Shown here: one piece after another, positions 38,423 to 47,123 of the stretch
Layout: the number at the start of each line of letters is the position of its first letter
Position numbering within the stretch: position 1 is the stretch's first letter
Assembly (NCBI RefSeq): GCF_024807615.1
Contig: NZ_JANUCJ010000005.1
Coordinates: 124,001 to 188,000 of the forward strand
From: Tsukamurella ocularis
GTDB lineage: Bacteria > Actinomycetota > Actinomycetes > Mycobacteriales > Mycobacteriaceae
Length of the DNA stretch: 64,000 nucleotides
Direction: 5' to 3'
Notes under the pieces: generated by a model
The model's database searches: none
Seen by the model: the letters and a program-made list of their open reading frames with translations, nothing else
Told to the model about the DNA's origin: nothing
Translations under genes and position numbers: made by a program

Positions 38423-39040
38423 GTGACCGCAGTGCCGACGCAGCAACCACGGATCCACGTCCTGTCGCCGCAGGACGCCACGCTGTGGCTGCCCGCCGCC
38501 CTGCAGATCTACGTGGCCGCGATGGACTACCCGGCCGGCACGGAATCGCACCGTCTTCCCCTGTGGCGCGATCATCTGAATCGGCCCGGTTACGCCGCGT
38601 TCGGCGCAGTCCAGGCGCTCCGCGCCGAGGACGGCCGCGTAGTCGACCACCTGGTGGGCATCGCCTACGGCTACAGCGGTGCCGGCGATCAGTGGTGGAA
38701 CCGCCAGCTCCGCGTGGGATTGGGCCGGCGCGGGCTGACGCAGCCGCAGATCGAGGCGGTGGCCGCCGACTACTTCGAACTCACCGAACTGCATGTGCAC
38801 CCCGCGGCGCAGGGGCACGGCGTCGGCTCGGCCCTGCTCGGCGCCCTGCTGGCCGACCGCCCCGAGCCGCGGGTCCTGCTCTCCACCCCCGAGGTGGCCG
38901 CCGAGCAGAACCGCGCCTGGCGGCTCTACCGCCGCACCGGCTTCTACGACGTGCTCCGCGACTTCCGCTTCTCCGGCGACCCGCGACCCTTCGCCGTCCT
39001 GGGCCACGATCTGCCCTTCCCACCGCCGCCGGCACGGTGA
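38423..39040 (+). CDS. GNAT-family N-acetyltransferase (Rv2170-like)
   Basis: A 205-residue GNAT acetyltransferase. The acetyl-CoA loop is HPAAQGHGVGSALLGALLA near residue 130, preceded by the strand FELTELHVHP and followed by NRAWRLYRRTGFYDV. The Rv2170 orthologue has been reported to acetylate isocitrate dehydrogenase; the target here is not known. I chose the GTG at 38423, which has a good ribosome site; in-frame GTG codons at 38390 and 38396 lie at or before the likely transcription start. The stop overlaps the next start by 4 bp. Confidence 0.82.
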   Translation: MTAVPTQQPRIHVLSPQDATLWLPAALQIYVAAMDYPAGTESHRLPLWRDHLNRPGYAAFGAVQALRAEDGRVVDHLVGIAYGYSGAGDQWWNRQLRVGLGRRGLTQPQIEAVAADYFELTELHVHPAAQGHGVGSALLGALLADRPEPRVLLSTPEVAAEQNRAWRLYRRTGFYDVLRDFRFSGDPRPFAVLGHDLPFPPPPAR

Positions 39041-40620
39041 GCGCGCCCGAGGTCGACGTCGCCGTCGTCGGGTCCGGCCACAATGCGCTGGTCGGCGCCG
39101 CGTACCTCGCGGCGCAGGGCCGGTCCGCCGCGGTCTTCGAGGCCGATGCGGTGCCGGGCGGGGCGGTCAGCACCGTCGAACGGTTCCCGGGCTACCGCGT
39201 GGACCGCGGCTCGTCGGCGCACTTGATGTTCCGGCACACCGGCATCGCGGAGGAGCTCGACCTCGCGGCGCACGGGCTGCGCTACCTCGACTGCGATCCG
39301 TGGGCCTTCGCTCCCACCCCGCCGGGCGGCACCGCGCCCCCGATCGTCTTCCGGCAGGACCTCGACGCGACCGCCGACTCCATCGCCGCGGCCTGCGGCG
39401 CCCGCGAGGCCGCGGCGTACCGTCGGTTCGTCGCGGAGTGGACGCCCCGGGCGAAGGCGACCATGGCCGCGTTCGGCTCCTCCCCCACGGCCCCGCGGCT
39501 CGGCCGCGCCTTCTGGCCCACGAAGGGGCGCGGGAGCCTCACGCAGATGTCGCGCACCTACCTCGCCTCGGGCGATCAACTGCTGGACGAGTACTTCGAC
39601 GACGAGCGCCTCAAGGCCGCGCTCGCCTGGTTCGGCGCCCAGTCCGGCCCCGCGATGAGCGAGCCCGGCACCGCGCCCATGGTCGGCTTCGCCGCCCTCA
39701 TGCACACCCTCCCGCCGGGCCGCGCGGTCGGCGGCAGCGGCGCACTCACCGCCGCCCTCCTCTCCCGCCTGACGTCCGACGGCGCCACCGTCGCACTGGG
39801 CTCCCCCGTCACCGCCCTGCGCCGCACGGGCCGGGAATGGGAGGTCACCGTCGGCGGGCCCGACGGTGCGCGGACCGTCCGGGCCCGCACCGTGCTCGCG
39901 GGCTGCCACGTCCTGACCACCCTCGGCCTCCTCGAGCGCGGCGGTTACGACGCCGCCCGGATCGCCGGCTGGCGCCGCGCTATCCAGGTCGGCCCCGGCG
40001 TGGGGATGGTGCTGCGACTCGGCACGACGACGCCACCCGCCTTCGACGGGGTGCCGCTCGCCGATCAGTCCGGGCTGGGCCTGCTCACCGCCGACCGCGG
40101 CCACCTTGCCCGCGCTCGGGGCGACATGCTGGCCGGCGACGCACCACGTCGGCCGGCGGTGCTGGCGATGACCTTCTCGGGCCTCGACCGGTCCATCGCC
40201 CCGGCGGATCGGCACAACACCACCCTCTGGGCGCAGTGGTACCCGTACGTCCTGAGCGGCGGGCAGGAGTGGGCCGCCGTCGCGGAGGCCGAGGCCGACC
40301 GGATCGTCGCCGAGACGCAGCGCTGGGCGCCCGGCTTCGCCGACTCGATCGAGCATCGCTTCGTGCAGACCCCGGCGAGCCTCGAGTCCGAACTCGGACT
40401 GCTCGGCGGGAACGTCATGCACGTGGAGATGGCGCTGCACAACATGCTGCTGTTCCGGCCGCTCCCCGAGCTGGCGGGTGGCCGCATCCCCGGGGCGCCG
40501 GGCCTCGCCCTGGCGGGCGCGTCGATGCACCCCGGGGGCGGCGTGAACGGATCGAGCGGGCGGATCGCGGCGCGGCTGCTCGCCCGCGACCTGGGACACC
40601 TGGCACGATGGCGACCGTGA
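39037..40620 (+). CDS. NAD(P)/FAD-dependent oxidoreductase, phytoene desaturase-like
   Basis: A 527-residue flavoprotein. The N-terminal Rossmann motif is VAVVGSGHNALVGAAYLA near residue 7, followed by FEADAVPGGAVSTVE, the PGG(A) pattern of the CrtI/carotenoid-desaturase class. A C-terminal FAD motif reads GLALAGASMHPGGGVNGSSGR near residue 495. The substrate is unknown; no carotenoid genes are nearby. The GTG at 39037 overlaps the GNAT stop (GTGA). M. tuberculosis lacks a gene at this place between Rv2170 and lppM, so it is an insertion relative to that genome. Confidence 0.82.
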   Translation: MSAPEVDVAVVGSGHNALVGAAYLAAQGRSAAVFEADAVPGGAVSTVERFPGYRVDRGSSAHLMFRHTGIAEELDLAAHGLRYLDCDPWAFAPTPPGGTAPPIVFRQDLDATADSIAAACGAREAAAYRRFVAEWTPRAKATMAAFGSSPTAPRLGRAFWPTKGRGSLTQMSRTYLASGDQLLDEYFDDERLKAALAWFGAQSGPAMSEPGTAPMVGFAALMHTLPPGRAVGGSGALTAALLSRLTSDGATVALGSPVTALRRTGREWEVTVGGPDGARTVRARTVLAGCHVLTTLGLLERGGYDAARIAGWRRAIQVGPGVGMVLRLGTTTPPAFDGVPLADQSGLGLLTADRGHLARARGDMLAGDAPRRPAVLAMTFSGLDRSIAPADRHNTTLWAQWYPYVLSGGQEWAAVAEAEADRIVAETQRWAPGFADSIEHRFVQTPASLESELGLLGGNVMHVEMALHNMLLFRPLPELAGGRIPGAPGLALAGASMHPGGGVNGSSGRIAARLLARDLGHLARWRP

Positions 40621-41327
40621 TACTCCGAAGGATGTTCGCGGCCCTGGCGGTCCTGCTGTTGGTCGCCGCCCCCGCGGCGTGCTCCAGCCCCGGCAAGGGC
40701 GACCGGATGTCCGGCAAGATCGTCGCCGCGCAGACGCCGGCGTCGAACCCGCAGGGTCCGCAGATCGCCGCACCGGGCGAATTGAAGGGCCTCGCGGAGG
40801 TCAAGGCGTACGACTCGAACGGCAAAGTCGGCACGCAGATGATCTTCCAGGACATCACCTTCGGCCAGTTCAACCAGGTCGGCGACGTGGTCTCCCAGGC
40901 CTTCGACACCTCGGCGGCGTCGATCAAGATGCGGGTGCAGCGCACCGGCGGCACGGTGATCCTCTCCGGCACGGCGGACCTGTCGTCGCTGGCCCCGAAC
41001 TCCGCGGTCATCGTCGTCTCCCTGCAGTTTCCCGGCCCGGTGACGGCCACCAACGGCCAGCAGGAGGCCGATGACCTGGTGACCTGGACGCTCAACGCCG
41101 GGACGTCCGCGGCGCTGACCGCTGAGGCCGAGTACGCCGATCCGTCGATCGCCTCGTTCACGAAGTGGGCGTGGGTCACCGCCCTGATCTCGTTCCTCGC
41201 CGCCGCAATCGTCGCCGGTGCCGCCTACGTGCGCCGCGACCGCAGCCCCAAGCCCGGCCAGGAGTCCGACGAGCCCGAGTCGCTCATCGAGCTGCCGCAG
41301 TGGTTGCGGGAGAAGCTGAACCGCTAG
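40608..41327 (+). CDS. lppM: LppM-like membrane-anchored protein
   Basis: A 239-residue exported protein matching M. tuberculosis LppM (Rv2171): a signal peptide with a weak lipobox (PAAC, Cys near residue 25), the segment RMSGKIVAAQTPASN, then GKVGTQMIFQDITFGQFNQ and a beta-barrel-like body, ending with a membrane helix (about residues 187-207) and a short basic tail. LppM is involved in phagosome interaction in M. tuberculosis. The ATG at 40608 overlaps the oxidoreductase by 13 bp; a GTG at 40617 would give the 4-bp overlap common here. Its stop shares the CTAG tetranucleotide with the stop of the opposing TetR gene. Confidence 0.8.
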   Translation: MATVILRRMFAALAVLLLVAAPAACSSPGKGDRMSGKIVAAQTPASNPQGPQIAAPGELKGLAEVKAYDSNGKVGTQMIFQDITFGQFNQVGDVVSQAFDTSAASIKMRVQRTGGTVILSGTADLSSLAPNSAVIVVSLQFPGPVTATNGQQEADDLVTWTLNAGTSAALTAEAEYADPSIASFTKWAWVTALISFLAAAIVAGAAYVRRDRSPKPGQESDEPESLIELPQWLREKLNR

Positions 41328-41917
41328 GTCCGATCCGGAGGCCGCAACCCATCGAGCACGAGGTCGGTGAGCCGCTCGGCGATGTCCGCATCGAGCTCGC
41401 GGCGGCGCGCCAGAATGCGGAAATGCAGCGTCCCGATGAGGGCCTCGTAGGCCAGCATCGCCCGGTCGATGTCGACGAGTTCACCGCGCGCAGCGGCGCG
41501 GTCGAAGATCGTGCGGGCGCGGGCGAACCGGTCCGCCCAGAAGGCGTCGCGGAGCGTGGCTGCGGTCTCGTCGTCGGCGGTCGCCGCGAGCGAGGCCAGC
41601 GCGTGGCCGGCCCGGGTCCGCAGGAAGTCCGCGACCGCGCCGATGGTCTCGACGAGATCGCCCCGCAGTGAGCCGGTATCGGCCGCGGTGAGCCGCTCGG
41701 ACGAAAGCGTCAGCAGAACGTCGCGGAGCAGCGCGTCCTTGGAGCCCCACTTGCGGTAGACCGTCGCCTCGTTCACCCCGGCCCGGGCGGCGATCTGGCC
41801 AACTGTCAGCTCCGCCGGGGACCCCTCGTGCAGCAGCGCCGTCGTGGCGTCGATCACTGCGCGCCGGGTCCGAGCCGTACGCCCGCCCGGGCGTTCCCTC
41901 CGAGTCTCTTCTGCCAC
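41324..41917 (-). CDS. TetR-family transcriptional regulator
   Basis: A 197-residue TetR protein: helix-turn-helix ELTVGQIAARAGVNEATVYRKW near residue 30 after a basic start, and a C-terminal domain of the TetR_C_33-like type. It diverges from the alpha/beta hydrolase gene across 63 bp containing a clear palindrome, so it most likely represses that gene and itself. The GTG at 41917 has AAGGTGG six bases upstream. Nothing shows the ligand; a substrate or product of the hydrolase is the obvious guess. Confidence 0.85.
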   Translation of the reverse strand: MAEETRRERPGGRTARTRRAVIDATTALLHEGSPAELTVGQIAARAGVNEATVYRKWGSKDALLRDVLLTLSSERLTAADTGSLRGDLVETIGAVADFLRTRAGHALASLAATADDETAATLRDAFWADRFARARTIFDRAAARGELVDIDRAMLAYEALIGTLHFRILARRRELDADIAERLTDLVLDGLRPPDRT

Positions 41918-41930
41918 ACTCCCCACCTTA

Positions 41931-41951
41931 AATGCGAGGATCTCTTGCATT
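41931..41951. promoter_or_regulatory. Putative operator between TetR gene and hydrolase
   Basis: AATGC-n-AG-N6-CT-n-GCATT-type imperfect palindrome (14 of 21 positions symmetric), centred in the 63-bp divergent gap and embedded in AT-rich flanks. It is the natural binding site of the adjacent TetR regulator. Confidence 0.6.
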
Positions 41952-41980
41952 AACACGCGGGGGTGTGAATCATCGTTCCC

Positions 41981-42925
41981 GTGAACTACGCAGACCAGTC
42001 CGCATGGCGGACCATCCAGGAATCCCTCCCCCCGTCGTACCGGCTGACGCCGGACACCGAACCCGTCGAGGAGTGGTGGGAGCACCGCGGCCACCGAATC
42101 CACCTCGACACCTACCGAAACTCCGAGGCGCCGGTGAAGGTGATCCTCCTGCACGGCGTCGGCACCAACGGCCGCCAGATGACCACGATCCTCGGCCGGC
42201 CGCTCGCCGAGCGCGGCTTCGAGACCATCGCCATCGACATGCCCTCCTACGGCGTCACCGAGGTCGCGCACGGCGCGCTCGTCAGATACGACGACTGGGT
42301 ACACATCGGATCGGACCTCGTCGATGCGGAACTCGCGAAGGACGACCGACCCGTGGTCCTGTACGGACTGTCGGCCGGCGGCATGGAGACCTACCACATC
42401 GCGTCGATCAACCGGCGGGTCAGCGGCATCATCGGCATGACCTTCCTCGATCAGCAGTCCGCGAAGGTCCGCCGCGACACTGCCTTCGACCCCATCACCG
42501 GCAGCGCGGGCGCGCCCGTCATGAAGGCCCTCGCCCGCACGCCACTGCGCGGCACGAAGGTCCCGATGAAGCTGGTGAGCAAGATGCGCGCGCTGGTCAA
42601 CGACCCCGCCGCCAAGCGGGCCTGCTACGCCGACCGCACGTCGGCCGGGAACCTCGTTTCCCTGGCGTTCCTCGACTCCTACTTGAACTTCCGGCCCGAC
42701 GTCGCACCCGAGGACTTCGACGTCTGCCCCGTGCTCCTCACCCAGCCCGCGGCCGACCGGTGGACCCCGCTGGAGCTGTCGACGCCCTTCCTCGACCGGA
42801 TCACCCACGTCCCGGTGGAGACCGCACTGCTCGAGAACGCCGGCCACTACCCGCTCGAACAGCCGGGCCTGGACACGATGGTCGAGACGATCGCCGCGTT
42901 CGCGACGGCCCGCGCCGAGTCGTAG
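41981..42925 (+). CDS. Alpha/beta hydrolase
   Basis: A 314-residue cytosolic hydrolase. The oxyanion strand-loop is VILLHGVGTNGRQM near residue 52, the nucleophile elbow is YGLSAGG (Ser near residue 131), an Asp candidate is in AADRWTPLE near residue 260, and the catalytic His is in NAGHYPLEQ near residue 290. No lid or export signal is recognised. The substrate is unknown; esterase or lactonase activity is possible. The start is a GTG without a strong ribosome site. Divergent TetR control is likely. Confidence 0.83.
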   Translation: MNYADQSAWRTIQESLPPSYRLTPDTEPVEEWWEHRGHRIHLDTYRNSEAPVKVILLHGVGTNGRQMTTILGRPLAERGFETIAIDMPSYGVTEVAHGALVRYDDWVHIGSDLVDAELAKDDRPVVLYGLSAGGMETYHIASINRRVSGIIGMTFLDQQSAKVRRDTAFDPITGSAGAPVMKALARTPLRGTKVPMKLVSKMRALVNDPAAKRACYADRTSAGNLVSLAFLDSYLNFRPDVAPEDFDVCPVLLTQPAADRWTPLELSTPFLDRITHVPVETALLENAGHYPLEQPGLDTMVETIAAFATARAES

Positions 42926-42945
42926 CAGCGCGAGGAACGCGACCG

Positions 42946-43878
42946 CTAGACGCCGACCGGCAGCATCCCGAGGTTCTCGAGTACCTCGGAGGTGGCCTTG
43001 GCGAAGTTCAGCGTGCAGAAGTGCAGCGCCGGGGCGCCCTCGGCGATGAGCCGCTCCCCCATCCGCGTGGCGATGTCGATCCCGACGGCACGCACGGCGG
43101 CGCGATCCTCCTCGGGCCCGTCGCCCGCGGCGGCACGCAGCTCGGCGCGCATCGCGCCCGGGATCTTCGCGTTCGACAGTTCGGCCATGCGGACCACCGA
43201 CTTCAGCGAGGTGATCGGCATGATCCCGGGAATTAGCGGCTTCGCGCCCTGCTCCGGATCGGCGGCCACCACGGCGTCGCGGAGACGCAGGTAGTCGTCG
43301 ACGTCGAAGAACATCTGGGTGATCGAGTAGTCGGCGCCGGAGCGGAGCTTGTTCGCGAAGTACCGCACGTCGGTGTCCAGGTCGGGCGAGCGGTGGTGCC
43401 CCTCGGGGAAAGCGGCCACGCCCACGTGGAAGTCGCCCAGCTCGCGCACCAGCTCGACGACCTCGCTCGCGTACTTGAGGCCCTCCGGGTGCCGCACCCA
43501 CTTGCCCATCGGGTCGCCCGGCGGGTCGCCACGCAGCACCAGCACGTTGCGCACGTCCTGGTCCGCGTACGCGCCCATCAAGGCGCGAAGCTCCGAGATG
43601 CTGTGGTTCACGGCGGTCAGGTGCGCCACCGGCAGCAGCGTCGTGGTCTCGGCGATCTCGCCCGTCACGCGGACGGTACGGTCGCGCGTCGAGCCACCCG
43701 CGCCGTAGGTCATGGAGACGAACGCCGGGTCCATCCGCTCGAAGGTGCGGACGGCGCGCCACAGCCGGGCCTCGCCCTCCTCGTCACGCGGCGGCATGAA
43801 CTCCACCGAGAACGGCATTCGGCCGCTCGCGCGCACGGCGTCGAGTCGGTCGAGTACGGTCCGGCTTTGTTCACTCAC
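42946..43878 (-). CDS. metF: Methylenetetrahydrofolate reductase-like protein (Rv2172c type)
   Basis: A 310-residue TIM-barrel flavoprotein of the MTHFR family, reducing methylene-THF to methyl-THF for methionine synthesis. Landmarks are FSVEFMPPRDEEGE (catalytic-site Glu near residue 22), FVSMTYGAGGSTRDRTV near residue 50, and VLVLRGDPPGDP near residue 105 with the FAD-contact Asp. It corresponds to Rv2172c, which was long called hypothetical. The GTG at 43878 is chosen because TATTCT ends seven bases upstream, giving a leaderless message, in a 24-bp divergent gap to idsA. The long upstream frame is antisense to idsA. Confidence 0.85.
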   Translation of the reverse strand: MSEQSRTVLDRLDAVRASGRMPFSVEFMPPRDEEGEARLWRAVRTFERMDPAFVSMTYGAGGSTRDRTVRVTGEIAETTTLLPVAHLTAVNHSISELRALMGAYADQDVRNVLVLRGDPPGDPMGKWVRHPEGLKYASEVVELVRELGDFHVGVAAFPEGHHRSPDLDTDVRYFANKLRSGADYSITQMFFDVDDYLRLRDAVVAADPEQGAKPLIPGIMPITSLKSVVRMAELSNAKIPGAMRAELRAAAGDGPEEDRAAVRAVGIDIATRMGERLIAEGAPALHFCTLNFAKATSEVLENLGMLPVGV

Positions 43879-43885
43879 GCCCTTA

Positions 43886-43895
43886 AGAATAGGTT
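43886..43895. promoter_or_regulatory. Overlapping divergent -10 elements of metF and idsA
   Basis: Within 24 bp between two start codons, the minus strand has TATTCT (43891-43886) and the plus strand has TAGGTT (43890-43895). They share two base pairs, and each lies seven or eight bases from its own start codon, so both transcripts would be leaderless and start from one symmetric site. Confidence 0.5.
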
Positions 43896-43902
43896 TCCAG
43901 GT

Positions 43903-44991
43903 ATGACGCTGCCCGTCGCCCCGCCCCAGACCTCCCTGACGGACATCGCGGCGGCCGTGCAGCCGGCCCTCGAATCCTTCCTCGATGAGCGGCGTGACCT
44001 GGTCGAACCCGTAGGTCCGGTGTTTGTGGAGACCACGGCGGGGCTGGAGCGCTTCGTTTTGCGCGGCGGTAAGCGTATTAGGCCCGCGTTCGCCTGGGCG
44101 GGGTGGCTGGCGGGCGGCGGGGAGGCCGACGGTGACGTCGCCCGGGCCGCGTTGCGGGCCTGCGCGTCGCTCGAATTCGTGCAGGCGTGCGCTCTCATCC
44201 ACGACGACATCATCGACGCCTCGCTGACCCGCCGAGGCTTCCCGACGACGCACCGCGAATTCGCGCAGCTGCACGCCGAGCGGGGCTGGTCGGGCTCGTC
44301 GGAGAAGTTCGGCGAGGCGACGGCGATCCTGCTGGGCGACCTGGCGCTGGCGTGGGCGGACGACATGTTCCTCGGCGCCGGCCTGGCGCCCGAGCGCTAT
44401 CTGCGGGCTGCACGCGCGTGGGCGGCCATGCGCACGGAGGTCCTGGGCGGCCAGCTGCTGGACATCGTGAGCGAAGCGTCCCGCGACGAGTCGGCGGAGG
44501 CCGCGGAGCGCGTGGTCCGGTTCAAGACCGCCGGCTACACGGTGGAGCGACCGCTGCACGTGGGCGCGGCGCTGGCCGGCGCCTCCGACGCGGCGATCGC
44601 GGCACTGCGGGAGATCGGCGTGGACCTGGGGATCGCCTTCCAGCTCCGCGACGACCTGCTCGGCGCCTTCGGCGACCCCGCGGTCACGGGCAAGCCCTCG
44701 GGCGACGACCTCCGCTCGGGCAAGCACACCCCGATGCTCGCGCACGCCCTCGCGACCGGCGGCGACGCCGCGGATGAGCTGCGCAGCCTCGTCGGGACCG
44801 ACCTCGACGGAGCGGGCGTCGAGCGCGCACGCGCCGCACTCCGGGCGACAGGGGCACCGTCGGCCATGCAGGCGCGGGTGGAGGAGCTGACCGCCCGGGC
44901 CACGTCCGCCCTGGCGGAGGCGCCCATCCACGACGGTGCCCGGCCCGTCCTGGCCCGGCTCGCGGCGGTTCTGGTCGACCGCGCGGCCTGA
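43903..44991 (+). CDS. Polyprenyl diphosphate synthase (IdsA2/GGPP synthase-like)
   Basis: A 362-residue trans-isoprenyl diphosphate synthase condensing isopentenyl diphosphate with allylic primers. The FARM motif is IHDDIIDASLTRRG near residue 98, the basic GGKRIRPAF near residue 60, and the SARM is FQLRDDLLGAFGD near residue 246, all intact. It occupies the place of idsA2 (Rv2173); product length (geranyl, farnesyl or geranylgeranyl) cannot be set from sequence. The ATG at 43903 is supported by the leaderless -10 TAGGTT. Confidence 0.88.
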   Translation: MTLPVAPPQTSLTDIAAAVQPALESFLDERRDLVEPVGPVFVETTAGLERFVLRGGKRIRPAFAWAGWLAGGGEADGDVARAALRACASLEFVQACALIHDDIIDASLTRRGFPTTHREFAQLHAERGWSGSSEKFGEATAILLGDLALAWADDMFLGAGLAPERYLRAARAWAAMRTEVLGGQLLDIVSEASRDESAEAAERVVRFKTAGYTVERPLHVGAALAGASDAAIAALREIGVDLGIAFQLRDDLLGAFGDPAVTGKPSGDDLRSGKHTPMLAHALATGGDAADELRSLVGTDLDGAGVERARAALRATGAPSAMQARVEELTARATSALAEAPIHDGARPVLARLAAVLVDRAA

Positions 44992-45007
44992 ATCGCGATC
45001 AGCAGAG

Positions 45008-45051
45008 TTAGGTAAACCTAGCCACCCCTGGGTATGGTTCCGTTTACCTAA
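45008..45051 (+). promoter_or_regulatory. Two DtxR/IdeR-type iron boxes upstream of the siderophore importer
   Basis: TTAGGTAAAC at 45008-45017, continuing as CTAGCC, and its inverse GTTTACCTAA at 45042-45051, both with the TTAGGT half-site of the iron box TTAGGTTAGSCTAACCTAA. A candidate -10 TATGGT (45033-45038) lies between them. Iron-loaded IdeR/DtxR would therefore repress the operon, so it should be induced by iron starvation. Confidence 0.65.
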
Positions 45052-45111
45052 GCCTTTACTGATGGCTTACGGTGCCCGTCTTGAAGCAAGTACGAGAAGG
45101 AGTCACCCCGC

Positions 45112-46104
45112 ATGTTCACCCGCTTCCGCAAGGCCGCGCCCGTCGCGGCTGCGCTGATGGCGACCGGCCTCGTCGTCGCCGGCTGCTCCACCACCAGCGC
45201 CGATGAGGACAAGCCCGCCGCCGACGAGAAGATCACCGTCAGCACCAACAAGGGCGAGGTGCAGGTCCCCAAGAACCCGAAGCGGGTCGTGGTCCTCGAC
45301 AACACGAGCGCCGAGACCGTCAAGGCGATGGGCATCACCCCCGTCGCGATCCCCAAGGGCCTGTTCGCCAAGAGCGTGCTGGGCGACTGGATCTCCAACG
45401 CGGACATCAAGGACACGGGCACGCACGCGGAGCCGAAGCTGGACGTCATCGAGGACGTCAAGCCCGACCTGATCATCGGCGGCTACCGCTTCGCCAAGGC
45501 CGAGGGCGACATCAAGAAGATCGCCGAGAAGACCGGCGCCGCGTTCATCGACATCGCGGCCGAGGACGGCGCGCCCAAGGGCCGCGTCGAGACCATGCGC
45601 GACTCGACCATCACGCTGGGCAAGATCTTCGGCAAGGACGATCAGGCCAAGCAGATCGTCGCCGACTTCGACAAGAGCCTCGACGCGGCGAAGGCACAGG
45701 CCACCGGCCAGAGCGTCTTCCTCTCGATCGTCAACGGCGGCAAGATCGACAACGGCGCCAAGCGCATGCAGCCGTTCATCGCCCCGCTGAACCTCAAGGA
45801 CGTCTTCGGCGGCCAAGCCGGCGACCACCACACCAACTCGGGCCTCACCCCCGAGGCCATCGCCCAGGCGAACCCGCAGTGGGTCATCGTCATGGATCGC
45901 GACGCCGCCGTCCCACCGACCGACGGCAGCAAGCCGCAGACCGCCGCCGAGACCTTCAAGGCACAGCAGGCCTTCGCCAACGTGGAGTTCCAGCAGAAGG
46001 ATCGGATCTTCTACCTGGACAACGACTTCTACCTCCGCGAGGGCATCCAGGACTACGGCGAGAACTACGCCAAGCTGGCCGAGGCCATCGCCGCGAAGAA
46101 GTGA
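45112..46104 (+). CDS. Siderophore ABC transporter, substrate-binding lipoprotein
   Basis: A 330-residue class III (FatB/CeuA/YclQ-like) binding protein: lipobox VAGC with Cys near residue 25, then a charged linker, KNPKRVVVLDNTSAETVKAMG near residue 62, KLDVIEDVKPDLIIGG near residue 110, the long backbone helix, and the C-terminal lobe. It delivers ferric siderophore to the two permeases downstream. Ligand type is not certain; the closest motif resemblance is to catecholate-binding CeuA/YclQ proteins. The ATG at 45112 has AAGGAG upstream. First gene of a four-gene operon behind iron boxes; its stop overlaps the next start by 4 bp. Confidence 0.88.
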   Translation: MFTRFRKAAPVAAALMATGLVVAGCSTTSADEDKPAADEKITVSTNKGEVQVPKNPKRVVVLDNTSAETVKAMGITPVAIPKGLFAKSVLGDWISNADIKDTGTHAEPKLDVIEDVKPDLIIGGYRFAKAEGDIKKIAEKTGAAFIDIAAEDGAPKGRVETMRDSTITLGKIFGKDDQAKQIVADFDKSLDAAKAQATGQSVFLSIVNGGKIDNGAKRMQPFIAPLNLKDVFGGQAGDHHTNSGLTPEAIAQANPQWVIVMDRDAAVPPTDGSKPQTAAETFKAQQAFANVEFQQKDRIFYLDNDFYLREGIQDYGENYAKLAEAIAAKK

Positions 46105-47123
46105 CGACGACCCACACCGGCTCACCGACCCAGGCGGGTCCCCGGACGGGGACCCGCCTGGGTCGCGTCACGCTCCCCCTGCTCGCGCTCGCGTGCGTGG
46201 CACTGCTGTTCGCCTCGCTGATGACCGGCGAGTACCACATCACCGTCGCCGGGCTCCTCGCCGGCGACGACGAGATGTGGCGCATGTTCTTCATCTCCCG
46301 CGTCCCCCGCACTGCCGCCCTGGTCTTCGCCGGCCTCGCCATGAGCTTCTCCGGCGTCATCATGCAGCGACTCACCCAGAACCGGTTCGTCGAGCCGACC
46401 ACCGCCGGCACCGCCGAGTGGGCGGGGCTGGGCGTGCTGCTGTGCATGCTCTACATCCCCGGCGCGTCGCCGATGGTCCGAATGATCGCCGCCACGGCGA
46501 CCGCTTTCCTGGGCACGCTCGTCTTCCTCGGCTTCATCTCCCGGATCCGAGCCCGCCGCTCCGCGATCGTGCCCCTCGTCGGCCTCATGCTGGGAGCCGT
46601 CGTCGGCGCCATCACTACCTACCTGGCGATCGGTGCCAACCTGCTGCAGGCCGTGGTGAGCTGGCGCTCCGGCGGTTTCGCGCACATAGTGCGCGGCTTC
46701 TACGAGCCGCTGTGGGCCGTCGCGATCATCGCCGTGGCGACCTTCCTGCTGGCGAACTACTTCACCATCGCGGGGCTCGGCAAGGACGTCGCGACCTCCC
46801 TCGGCATGCGCTACGGGCTCACCATGGGCCTCGGCGTCACCATGGTGGCGCTCGCCTCGGGCGTCACCAGCGTGGTCGTCGGGTTCATCCCGTTCCTGGG
46901 CCTCGTCGTCCCCAACATCATCAGTGCGCTACGCGGCGACGACGTGCGCAGCGGACTCCCGTGGGTCGCCGTGCTCGCCACGGTCCTCATCGTGGGCTGC
47001 GACCTGATCGGGCGGGTCGTGGTGCGCCCCATGGAGATCCCCGTGTCCGTGATCATGGGGGTGGTCGGCGCCATCACCTTCCTGGTGATCGTCCTGTCAA
47101 GGAGAAACCGTGTCGCTCTCTGA
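46101..47123 (+). CDS. Iron-siderophore ABC transporter permease 1 (FecCD family)
   Basis: A 340-residue BtuC/FecCD permease with about nine to ten membrane helices after a hydrophilic start. Recognisable motifs are RVPRTAALVFAGLAMSFSGVIMQ near residue 65, the NRFVEPTTAG segment, ending with the coupling region PFLGLVVPNIISALRGDD near residue 268. The GTG at 46101 gives the GTGA overlap with the binding-protein gene. It probably forms a heterodimer with the next gene's product. Confidence 0.9.
   Translation: MTTTHTGSPTQAGPRTGTRLGRVTLPLLALACVALLFASLMTGEYHITVAGLLAGDDEMWRMFFISRVPRTAALVFAGLAMSFSGVIMQRLTQNRFVEPTTAGTAEWAGLGVLLCMLYIPGASPMVRMIAATATAFLGTLVFLGFISRIRARRSAIVPLVGLMLGAVVGAITTYLAIGANLLQAVVSWRSGGFAHIVRGFYEPLWAVAIIAVATFLLANYFTIAGLGKDVATSLGMRYGLTMGLGVTMVALASGVTSVVVGFIPFLGLVVPNIISALRGDDVRSGLPWVAVLATVLIVGCDLIGRVVVRPMEIPVSVIMGVVGAITFLVIVLSRRNRVAL

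Noticed and set aside
39037-40620. The FAD oxidoreductase as part of a carotenoid cluster
   Set aside because: No crtB, crtE or lycopene cyclase nearby; the polyprenyl synthase at 43903 belongs to the conserved idsA2-mptA neighbourhood.
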